Shown here one piece after another: positions 35,818 through 42,299 of a stretch of DNA of 64,000 nt. Origin of the DNA: an uncultured Pseudomonadota bacterium (GTDB lineage Bacteria; Pseudomonadota; Alphaproteobacteria; Rs-D84); NCBI GenBank assembly GCA_947307295.1, contig CAMZIQ010000004.1, positions 1 to 64,000 on the forward strand, read 5' to 3'. Position numbers and translations under genes: made by a program. Within the stretch, counting starts at the first letter, position 1; every line of letters starts with the position of its first letter. The notes under the pieces are model-generated. The model ran no database searches, was not told where the DNA came from, and was given only the letters and a program-made list of their open reading frames with translations.

Positions 35818-35981
35818 AGAGCATTTTTTGTAAAAACATATACAAAAACATGTTTGGTGTCCGAAAACCATACGAATCGGGGCTAAGAAAAGCATCCCAA
35901 CACCGCACAAAACTCGACTTTTTAAAAAGCAAGTAAAAAAATAAAAAAAATTATCTTTTTTATAATGAGATTTATATATAA
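35818..35981. other. Non-coding stretch upstream of nrdD
   Basis: No ORF. It is AT-rich apart from a GC-richer island at 35857-35927 with possible GGTGT/ACACC and GGG/CCC pairings. TATAAT at 35961-35966 is the probable nrdD -10 box; no good -35 is seen. Confidence 0.45.
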
Positions 35982-36030
35982 ATACTGTATATTGTGTCAA
36001 AAGGGAGCGAAGAGACACAATATATAGTAT
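35982..36030 (+). promoter_or_regulatory. Pair of NrdR boxes
   Basis: ATACTGTATATTGTGT (35982-35997) and ACACAATATATAGTAT (36015-36030) are near-exact inverted copies, each close to the NrdR consensus (ACACWATATATWGTGT as I recall it). Their centres are 33 bp apart, about three helical turns, as NrdR tetramer sites are. They sit between the likely -10 and the nrdD start, so NrdR-(d)ATP would repress the operon. No nrdR gene lies in the window. Confidence 0.78.
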
Positions 36031-36055
36031 TTTTTGTCAAATGAAGGGGATAAAT

Positions 36056-38113
36056 ATGGCTGTCGATACAAATGAAGTTAAAATTCAAGTTATATCCACA
36101 CTAACGTGTGCGTTGACTTCTATTAAAAAACGCTCTGGGGAAATAGTACCTTTTGATGTTAAAAAGATTTTTGATGCTATCAAAGCTGCTGTGGCTGTCA
36201 CAAACGAAATTTCAGATGCTGACATTGTAAAAATTACTCAGGATGTTTTGGTAAGATTGGATAAAAAATATGCTGATTCGATTCCTGATGTAGAAAACAT
36301 TCAAGATGCGGTTGTTCAAACTTTGATGGATGCGCATGCTTATAAAACCGCAGAATCTTATATTATATATCGTCAAAAACGCGCTGAAACACGTGGTTCT
36401 TTGGTTGATGCAGTATCTGTTATTGGTGACTATGTATCCGAAGCAGATTGGCGTGTCAAAGAAAATGCAAACATTGGTTATTCTATCGGTGGTTTGATTT
36501 TGCGTTCATCAGAACGTATGACTGCTGAATATTGGCTAAGTATTTATCCAAAAGAAGTTGCCGAAGCACACAAAACAGCGGCATTTCATATTCACGATTT
36601 GGGCTGGTTGACTGGCTATTGCGCTGGTTGGTCTCTGCGTGAATTGTTATACGAAGGTTTCAACGGTGTTCCTGGTTATCTGCAATGTGAACCGGCAAAA
36701 CACATGGCCACAGCCGTATCTCATATGGTAAATTTCTTGGGTACATTACAAAATGAATTTGCTGGGGCCCAGGCATTTTCTTCGGTCGATACATATTTGG
36801 CACCTTATGTAAGATTGGATAAATTATCTTATAGTGATGTTAAAAATGCGATGCAGACTTTGGTATTTAATTGTTCTGTACCATGTCGTTGGGGAACTCA
36901 GACACCATTTATTAACTTTACTTTCGATTGGACTTGTCCAAAAGATTTGCGCGAACAACGCCCATTTGTAGGTAAAAAGATGGTAGATTTCACATACGGT
37001 GATTTGCAACCAGAAATGGATATGATTAACAAAGCGTTTATCGAAGTTATGACCGAAGGTGATGCGTTGGGACGTCCATTTACTTTCCCAATCCCAACAT
37101 ATAATATCACAGACGATTTTCCTTGGGAACATCCAAATGTAAAGCCTTTGTTTGCATTGGCTGCAAAGTATGGAATTCCAAATTTCCAGAATTTCTTAAA
37201 TTCTGATTTGAATCCGACAGATGTTCGTTCTATGTGTTGCAGATTGCGTCTTGACGTTCGCGAATTGTTAAAACGCGGCGGTGGTTTGTTCGGCAGTGCT
37301 GAAAAGACTGGTTCTATTGGTGTTGTCACAATCAATTTGGCACGCCTGGGATATAAACACAAGGGTGACCGCGAAGGTTTGTTGCGCGAATTGAAGACAT
37401 TGTTGGATTTGGCACGTGATTCTTTGGAAATCAAACGTAAAATTATTTCCAAGAATTTGGAACGTGGCTTGTATCCATTTACGAAACGTTATCTGGGCAA
37501 TTGGAATCATCACTTTTCAACTATTGGTGTGAATGGCGCGAATGAAATGGTTATGAACTTTACAAATGGTTCTGACAATATCGCGACAGTATTTGGTAAA
37601 AACTTAGTTTTAGAAGTAATGGATTTCATAAGAACTAATTTGGCAGACTTCCAAGAAAAAACAGGCAATCTGTATAATTTGGAAGCTACCCCAGCCGAAG
37701 GTTGTGCATATCGTTTTGCAAAAACAGATAAAAAGAATTTCCCTGATATTTTAACAGCGGGAACGGCAGATGCGCCTTATTATACTAATTCAACACAATT
37801 ACCTGTGTATTTCACAGACGACCCATTTGTCGCTTTGGAACATCAGGAAGAATTACAACGCAAATATACAGGTGGCACGATGTTGCACCTTTATATGGGC
37901 GAACCAGTTTCATCTGGTGAAGCAGCCGAAAAAATCGTTCGGACAATCTTTGAAAATTACAAAGTGCCATATATGACATTGACACCTACATTTTCAATCT
38001 GTCCAAAGCACGGCTATTTACCAGGCCGCCACGATTTCTGTCCGAAATGTGATGCAGAAATCGTTGCAAACAGTAATGATTGTCAATGCAAGTGCGGTGA
38101 AAACAATCAATAA
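36056..38113 (+). CDS. nrdD: Anaerobic ribonucleoside-triphosphate reductase, catalytic part (lacks glycyl-radical domain)
   Basis: 685 aa. Reduces NTPs to dNTPs without oxygen. An N-terminal ATP-cone (KKRSGEIVPFDVKKIFDAI) gives allosteric control. The barrel follows with CSVPCRWGTQTPFINFTFDW and DVRSMCCRLRLDVRELL, holding the radical-transfer cysteines, and GSIGVVTINLARLGY. The C-terminus has the zinc-site start FSICPKHGYLPGRHDFCPKC, but the protein then ends with a Cys-rich CQCKCGENNQ. The usual RVxGY glycyl-radical segment is missing here and is encoded by the next gene. AAGGGGA is 5 nt before ATG 36056. NrdR boxes lie upstream. Confidence 0.95.
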   Translation: MAVDTNEVKIQVISTLTCALTSIKKRSGEIVPFDVKKIFDAIKAAVAVTNEISDADIVKITQDVLVRLDKKYADSIPDVENIQDAVVQTLMDAHAYKTAESYIIYRQKRAETRGSLVDAVSVIGDYVSEADWRVKENANIGYSIGGLILRSSERMTAEYWLSIYPKEVAEAHKTAAFHIHDLGWLTGYCAGWSLRELLYEGFNGVPGYLQCEPAKHMATAVSHMVNFLGTLQNEFAGAQAFSSVDTYLAPYVRLDKLSYSDVKNAMQTLVFNCSVPCRWGTQTPFINFTFDWTCPKDLREQRPFVGKKMVDFTYGDLQPEMDMINKAFIEVMTEGDALGRPFTFPIPTYNITDDFPWEHPNVKPLFALAAKYGIPNFQNFLNSDLNPTDVRSMCCRLRLDVRELLKRGGGLFGSAEKTGSIGVVTINLARLGYKHKGDREGLLRELKTLLDLARDSLEIKRKIISKNLERGLYPFTKRYLGNWNHHFSTIGVNGANEMVMNFTNGSDNIATVFGKNLVLEVMDFIRTNLADFQEKTGNLYNLEATPAEGCAYRFAKTDKKNFPDILTAGTADAPYYTNSTQLPVYFTDDPFVALEHQEELQRKYTGGTMLHLYMGEPVSSGEAAEKIVRTIFENYKVPYMTLTPTFSICPKHGYLPGRHDFCPKCDAEIVANSNDCQCKCGENNQ

Positions 38114-38147
38114 AACAAACAACAAAAAAAAGAGAAAGGAGAAAAAC

Positions 38148-38327
38148 ATGAACCCACAAACAAGAACACCATGCGAAACATTTTCACGCTCAATGGGATA
38201 TATTAGACCGGTAAAAAACTTTAATATCGGTAAATACGCAGAATTTTGCGAAAGAAAAACTTTTACAGAATCTAATTCTTTGACTGCTGGTGCACGTCAC
38301 AAAGAATTGTTGAAAATGGCTGCTTAA
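38148..38327 (+). CDS. Stand-alone glycyl-radical domain of anaerobic RNR (59 aa)
   Basis: Own Shine-Dalgarno (GAAAGGAG) and ATG, 34 bp after the nrdD stop and in a different frame. The protein reads TRTPCETFSRSMGYIRPVKN then FNIGKYAEFCERKTFTES, the C-terminal signature of class III RNR in which the Gly of RxMGY carries the radical (here Gly17). The Cys before it (PCETFSR) is a zinc-ligand position in fused enzymes. By analogy with GrcA/YfiD, which supplies a glycyl-radical domain to pyruvate formate-lyase, it should dock into NrdD and be activated by NrdG, encoded immediately after. Confidence 0.9.
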   Translation: MNPQTRTPCETFSRSMGYIRPVKNFNIGKYAEFCERKTFTESNSLTAGARHKELLKMAA

Positions 38328-38343
38328 TGTGGGTTTTGATGTT

Positions 38344-39048
38344 ATGAAGCAGATACAAATCGGCGGCCTGGTTTCCTTTACCACGATAGATTATCCTGGG
38401 AAACTGGCCGCTGTATTATTTTTATGTGGATGTCCGTTTCATTGTGTATATTGTTCAAATGAACATCTTATACCAGTGGGTGAAGGCGAATATGACCCGG
38501 ATAAAATCTTTGATTGGTTAAAAGCGCGTGTTGGTAAATTAGAAGGTGTTGTTTTTTCTGGGGGTGAAGCATTAATGCAGGCTGATGCGACAATTGAATA
38601 TATGAAACGTGTCAAAGATTTAGGTTTTGCAATAGGTTTGCATACTAACGGCTTTTACCCAGATTTAATGAAAAAAATTGAAAATATCGTTGATTGGGTT
38701 GGTTTAGATTTTAAAACTACGCGCAGAAATTATAAAGAATTGGTTGGGCTGGATATCGCATACGACAGAATGATTGAATCATTAAAATATTGGGTGTCAA
38801 CAGGACGTGGTCTAGAGGTTCGCACAACATGTGACCCACGTTTTGTATCAAAAGAAGATTTGTTAGAAATTGCAAAAATATCATCAGATTTGGGTGTTAA
38901 AAATTTTGCTGTGCAAAAATATACCCCATATCACGAAGACGAAAATGCACAAACGACACCTGCAGACCGTGAACAATTTTTCAACGATGAAGAATTGAAA
39001 AAGAAAATAGAAAGTTTATTTGAAACTGTGATATGGAGAAATAATTAG
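38344..39048 (+). CDS. nrdG: Anaerobic ribonucleotide reductase activating protein (radical SAM)
   Basis: 234 aa. The radical-SAM cluster motif CGCPFHCVYC (CxxxCxxC) lies near the N-terminus after TTIDYPGKLAAVLFLCG, with VVFSGGEALMQ (SAM-binding GGE motif) following. It is the longer NrdG2-type (PflA-like) activase that generates the glycyl radical from SAM. ATG 38344 matches the family start; GTG 38329 is an alternative. It begins 16 bp after the glycyl-radical gene, so nrdD, the radical domain and nrdG form one operon. Confidence 0.94.
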   Translation: MKQIQIGGLVSFTTIDYPGKLAAVLFLCGCPFHCVYCSNEHLIPVGEGEYDPDKIFDWLKARVGKLEGVVFSGGEALMQADATIEYMKRVKDLGFAIGLHTNGFYPDLMKKIENIVDWVGLDFKTTRRNYKELVGLDIAYDRMIESLKYWVSTGRGLEVRTTCDPRFVSKEDLLEIAKISSDLGVKNFAVQKYTPYHEDENAQTTPADREQFFNDEELKKKIESLFETVIWRNN

Positions 39049-39050
39049 AA

Positions 39051-39076
39051 AAAAACGTCCCAAATGGGACGTTTTT
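39051..39076. terminator. Bidirectional intrinsic terminator
   Basis: AAAAACGTCCC-AAAT-GGGACGTTTTTT between convergent genes. Confidence 0.88.
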
Positions 39077-39080
39077 TATA

Positions 39081-39953
39081 TTAACGACTATAAACAACAC
39101 CTAATAATTTTTTCACGTCTTTGTCGGGCGATTTATTTGCTTTGATATTATCACCGATATTGCTTAAAAAGTTAATCACAGATTGAAATTTTTGACGTTC
39201 TGGCAAATAAATATCTGATGTTTCACCATATCCAATCAGAATATTTTTTGCACCATCGCCGTAATAATAGTGCATATCACGTGATGGTTCAGCAAAATGG
39301 GCTGCGCCAAAATCTATCAAACCCGAAATTTGTTTTTTATCTTTATCAAACATCATATTGGCAAAATGCAAATCACCATGAACAAGCACTTTTTTGACAG
39401 GGTGATTAATTGATAAATCTTCGTATCTTTCGCGCATTTTTTTAATATCAATAATTTCTTGCTTTGAAAAACAAGCGCGCACAGATTCAGAAAAATAATC
39501 GTTATATACATTAACGGTATCAGTATATTCGGAAACAGATAAGACTTTTTCAGAATCATCAAATTCAGAATCATGTAATTCACGCATGATACGACCAATC
39601 TGTTGCAATATACCGTTTTTTGTTTGTTCGTCAAAAGAATCGTGTAATTCTTGGGTATAAGTTATACCACTAACCAAAGATTCTCCAAAAATGAAACGAT
39701 TATCATATTCACGGATTCTGTACAGAATATGCGGAAAACCAAAAGACAACTTATCGCTTAGTTTTGATATGATATAGTCTTCGTGTTTTGCTTGTTTATA
39801 AAATTTTTCACCAATGTTTGAAATTTTAAAAACAATGTTTTTGTTTACCAGACAAGCGGTAGCAAATTTTCCATGACCCAAAACAGAAAAGTCATTGATT
39901 TGCAATTCTGGGAATGCATTTTTGATAATGTTAAAAAATTCGTGTTTATCCAT
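39081..39953 (-). CDS. Aminoglycoside phosphotransferase-like kinase (APH/choline-kinase fold)
   Basis: 290 aa. VLVHGDLHFANMMFD is the catalytic Brenner loop (HGDLxxxN) and GLIDFGAAHFAEPSRDMHYY holds the metal-binding Asp. The N-lobe has a glycine loop (LGHGKFATACLV) and a Lys in VFKIS. The family phosphorylates small hydroxylated molecules (aminoglycosides, choline, homoserine, sugars); sequence alone does not support calling it a resistance gene. The start at 39953 has AAAGG upstream; the longer frame runs into tRNA-derived repeats. Confidence 0.85.
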   Translation of the reverse strand: MDKHEFFNIIKNAFPELQINDFSVLGHGKFATACLVNKNIVFKISNIGEKFYKQAKHEDYIISKLSDKLSFGFPHILYRIREYDNRFIFGESLVSGITYTQELHDSFDEQTKNGILQQIGRIMRELHDSEFDDSEKVLSVSEYTDTVNVYNDYFSESVRACFSKQEIIDIKKMRERYEDLSINHPVKKVLVHGDLHFANMMFDKDKKQISGLIDFGAAHFAEPSRDMHYYYGDGAKNILIGYGETSDIYLPERQKFQSVINFLSNIGDNIKANKSPDKDVKKLLGVVYSR

Positions 39954-40065
39954 GTTAAACAACCTTTGTAATTTTGTGAATATATTGAATTTATGTTTTT
40001 TTTGTTGGTGCGGCGCTGGCGGGGGTGAGCCTATGGCCCACATAAAATACCAAGTTTATATAAAA

Positions 40066-40092
40066 AAACATACACGCTTTTGGTGTATGTTT
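40066..40092 (-). terminator. Terminator copy in the tRNA-Leu element
   Basis: AAACATACAC / GTGTATGTTT, a duplicate of the hairpin at 40258-40284, followed on the minus strand by a run of T. Confidence 0.8.
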
Positions 40093-40101
40093 AGTTGTTT
40101 C

Positions 40102-40235
40102 TGGTGGCTCTGGTCGGAATGTTATACCCCATCTGCGTTTTCACTTGATGGGTCCCCATCGACTCGTAAGATTCAAACTTCGCTGACGCTTGTTTTCATC
40201 AACTATCGTCCCGAACCTTCGGTTCGCTTCCGACT
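40102..40235 (-). other. tRNA-Leu 3'-end element with expanded T-loop
   Basis: On the minus strand GAGTCGG, an insert of about 107 nt, then ATTCCGAC, CAGAGCC, ACCA. The last 19 nt are identical to the 3' end of tRNA-Leu. The T-stem GTCGG/CCGAC is kept. The insert holds hairpins CGAACC/GGTTCG and GATGG/CCATC and is not obviously homologous to the Ser/Lys insert. Together with its terminator it forms a 192-bp unit whose flanks (58 bp) are directly repeated at 40063-40120 and 40255-40312. Confidence 0.65.
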
Positions 40236-40257
40236 CACAGCCCCTGACATAAACAAA

Positions 40258-40284
40258 AAACATACACGCTTTTGGTGTATGTTT
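40258..40284 (-). terminator. Intrinsic terminator of tRNA-Leu
   Basis: AAACATACAC-CAAAAGC-GTGTATGTTT on the minus strand followed by TTT. Confidence 0.85.
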
Positions 40285-40293
40285 AGTTGTTTC

Positions 40294-40378
40294 TGGTGGC
40301 TCTGGTCGGAATCGAACCGACACTCCTTTCGGAACTTGATTTTGAGTCAAGCGCGTCTACCAGTTCCACCACAGAGCC
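40294..40378 (-). tRNA. tRNA-Leu (CAA)
   Basis: 85 nt. Acceptor GGCTCTG/CAGAGCC, A73 and encoded CCA. Anticodon arm CTTGA-CTCAAAA-TCAAG gives CAA. A class II variable arm (TTCCGAAAGGAG) precedes T-arm GTCGG-TTCGATT-CCGAC. Confidence 0.96.
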
Positions 40379-40398
40379 AGAACAATTTACAACTGCTA

Positions 40399-40782
40399 TT
40401 ATTTTGTTTTTTTTGCAGCTGCTTTCTTCGCTTCGACCTTTTTCACCAAACGAGCGCTGCGAGTTGGTTTATGAACCGGTTTTTTCGCAGGTGTTGCAGG
40501 TTTGCCGTTTTTCTTTTCAATGGCTTTTTTAATAGCAGCCATTTCAGGTGTTAAGCGAGAAATTGGTTTTGACATTACATAAGCATCCAATCCGCCATGT
40601 TTTGTCAATGTGCGCAACCCAGCAGTAGAAATACGAAGGCTGAAATCACGAGCCAAAACATCGCTGTGGAATGTTAATGTTTGCAAATTAGGCAAGAATG
40701 TACGCTTTGTACGACGATGAGAGTGCGATACATTCATACCGACCATAGTTTTTTTTCCAGTTACTTTACATACACGTGGCAT
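40399..40782 (-). CDS. rpmB: 50S ribosomal protein L28 with extended basic tail
   Basis: 127 aa. The N-terminal 75 residues are L28 ([50 protein letters not shown]). Typical L28 is 60-100 residues; here an Ala/Lys/Pro-rich tail ([20 protein letters not shown]) extends the C-terminus. A TTGACT/TATAAA pair at 40837-40811 on the minus strand is a plausible promoter. tRNA-Leu follows 20 bp downstream on the same strand, so they may be co-transcribed. Confidence 0.97.
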   Translation of the reverse strand: MPRVCKVTGKKTMVGMNVSHSHRRTKRTFLPNLQTLTFHSDVLARDFSLRISTAGLRTLTKHGGLDAYVMSKPISRLTPEMAAIKKAIEKKNGKPATPAKKPVHKPTRSARLVKKVEAKKAAAKKTK

Positions 40783-40952
40783 TTTAAATCCTTTAATTAC
40801 TGGGCAGTAATTTATAACAAAATTTGCAAAAAGTCAAGTAATGTTTTTATTTTTTGTTATATTATCACATAATTTGTGTTCAAATGCGGAAACTTTCAGG
40901 CAATAGATTATAATTTTTTACGAATCAAGCCGATATTTAGCAAAAAAAACTC

Positions 40953-40981
40953 TTGTGAATTTTTTAACAATATGCTACAAC
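40953..40981 (+). promoter_or_regulatory. Extended -10 promoter of the leader RNA
   Basis: TTGTGA (40953-40958), 17-bp spacer, TACAAC (40976-40981) with TG at 40973-40974. The predicted start lies near 40988. Confidence 0.55.
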
Positions 40982-40987
40982 ACTCGT

Positions 40988-41174
40988 GTCAGAAAGAGTT
41001 TTTCTGATGGGGTGTGACTACCCGTTTTGAAGTGCGTCTAAGAATGGACGTTAAATGTCTCCAACGTTGTGGTTGGAGGGATGCGAATAATGCAAAGCAA
41101 AATAAGCACACAATTTCACTTCAAATTGTAGTCAACCTCCAACCGCCCTGATTTTTCGGCGGTTATTTGTTTTA
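40988..41174 (+). ncRNA. Candidate structured leader / attenuator RNA (about 185 nt)
   Basis: Densely paired: CAGAAA/TTTCTG (40990/41001), GGGT/ACCC (41010/41020), a long-range TTTGAAGTG (41026-41034) with CACTTCAAA (41117-41125), and CTCCAAC/GTTGGAG (41059/41072). It ends in an intrinsic terminator AACCGCC/GGCGGTT (41141/41158) with ATTTGTTTT. GGTTGGAGG (41071-41079) can instead pair with CCTCCAACC (41136-41144), which overlaps the terminator's 5' arm, so terminated and read-through folds exclude each other. It precedes the Cys-rich secreted gene by 19 nt. I do not recognise a known riboswitch or 6S-type class. Confidence 0.62.
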
Positions 41175-41192
41175 ACGCAAAGGGGGAATTTA

Positions 41193-41996
41193 ATGAGACA
41201 TTTATTAACCAGATTTTTTGCATGTATGATTGTGTGTGTGGGATTGTTTATTAGTCATACCCACGATGCGTTGGCATTGTTAGAACCAGCAGAACCTGGG
41301 TCTGAAGAATGGTTTATGAATCATGTGGAGCTATGTGTAAGCAACAAAGAAATAAGATATTTTTGTGATACATATGACTATGAACAAGAAGATTATCAAG
41401 ATTTTATAGAATTTGACTTTTGTTATGAAGATTATGTGACGTTGGAAGAAGTATGCCCATATTCCATAGTCGCACACAATGAAATTTGTTCAGAAATACC
41501 CGGACAAACGTTTTCTGGTTGGAAAGAGTTGAATACGGGTGTTATATACCAACCAGGCGAAACTGAATTACCGTCAAATGATTGTGGTTTTATATTTCTT
41601 GCGCAATATGAAATGGTGAATACTGTTTCTCTTACTTGGTATAATGGCGATACGCAATTAACGGTTCCAAGCAACGCACAATCTTGTGAATATGGTGGAA
41701 CCATGACTTTACCACCAGAACCAACACCGCCCGCACCAGGGTTAATATTTGATGGATGGACGATAAAAGTAATGGCACAACCAGATTGTTCTTTATTAAC
41801 TGGTTTAGAATGTCGTTCAACCCCCGGTTGTTTCAAGCTCACGGGTCCCATGTGTTATAATTTAGTTGAAAGTTGTGCAAGTGTCACGGACCAAGAAACC
41901 TGTAACAAAAGTGGTCAATTAGGTAGGATGAATTGTGCGTGTTATTGGCGTAATGGATCGTGCGTGACCGGTGGTTGTGAACCAGGCATGATGTAA
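41193..41996 (+). CDS. Cys-rich secreted protein with InlB-like unit
   Basis: 267 aa. Signal peptide MRHLLTRFFACMIVCVGLFI, then an acidic, Tyr-rich region with paired Cys, an InlB-like unit (CSEIPGQTFSGWKELNTG; PGLIFDGWTIKV), and a C-terminal Cys-dense domain (SCASVTDQETCN; CACYWRNGSCVTGGC), probably disulphide-bonded. AAAGGGGGA precedes the ATG. It is downstream of a terminator-containing leader, so expression may need antitermination. Related in style to the secreted proteins at 29-34 kb; no enzymatic motif. Confidence 0.78.
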   Translation: MRHLLTRFFACMIVCVGLFISHTHDALALLEPAEPGSEEWFMNHVELCVSNKEIRYFCDTYDYEQEDYQDFIEFDFCYEDYVTLEEVCPYSIVAHNEICSEIPGQTFSGWKELNTGVIYQPGETELPSNDCGFIFLAQYEMVNTVSLTWYNGDTQLTVPSNAQSCEYGGTMTLPPEPTPPAPGLIFDGWTIKVMAQPDCSLLTGLECRSTPGCFKLTGPMCYNLVESCASVTDQETCNKSGQLGRMNCACYWRNGSCVTGGCEPGMM

Positions 41997-42029
41997 GTTT
42001 TGGGTATATTCTTCTCTCTACCCAAAAAC

Positions 42030-42057
42030 CCCGCTGAAAACTCAGCGGGTGTTTTTT
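42030..42057 (+). terminator. Intrinsic terminator
   Basis: CCCGCTGA-AAAC-TCAGCGGG then TGTTTTTT. Confidence 0.88.
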
Positions 42058-42060
42058 ACA

Positions 42061-42102
42061 GACACAAATTTATTTGTGTCATTCCGAGCGAAGCGTGGGA
42101 AT
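42061..42102. repeat. Two adjacent palindromes (REP-like)
   Basis: GACACAAAT-TT-ATTTGTGTC (42061-42080) abuts ATTCC-N12-GGAAT (42081-42102), whose core GAGCGAAGCGTGG resembles a short motif seen scattered in many bacterial genomes. The 42103-42299 stretch that follows holds no gene. Confidence 0.6.
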
Positions 42103-42299
42103 CTAGGTCATATTATGTTTTTATCTTTTTTATAACAAGAAAAACTACCAAAATACACCTGAACTGCCGCTCTTTTGCAATAACACCAAGACCAAGGGTG
42201 TGGTAAATAAAAGGTATAAGGCTGGGTTTATTGTCCGATGGCTTGAATTTATAAAAAATGCGACTATATAAATGGCATAAGAAAACAAGAGGTAATTCA

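Noticed and set aside
38090..38150. Programmed frameshift at the A-rich run joining nrdD to its radical domain
   Set aside because: The nrdD stop codon comes before the A-run, so ribosomes would terminate first; separate initiation is simpler.
38049..38327. A 92-aa ORF fusing part of nrdD in another frame with the glycyl-radical domain
   Set aside because: The upstream 33 residues are an out-of-frame reading of nrdD plus an A-rich spacer; GAAAGGAG and ATG 38148 define a better start.
39081..39953. Aminoglycoside-resistance gene
   Set aside because: Only the generic kinase motifs (HGDL, IDFG) are visible; there is no mobile context or resistance-type signature.
39895..40554. ORFs of 219, 69 and 81 aa over tRNA-Leu
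   Set aside because: Readings across tRNA-Leu, its duplicated element and antisense to rpmB.
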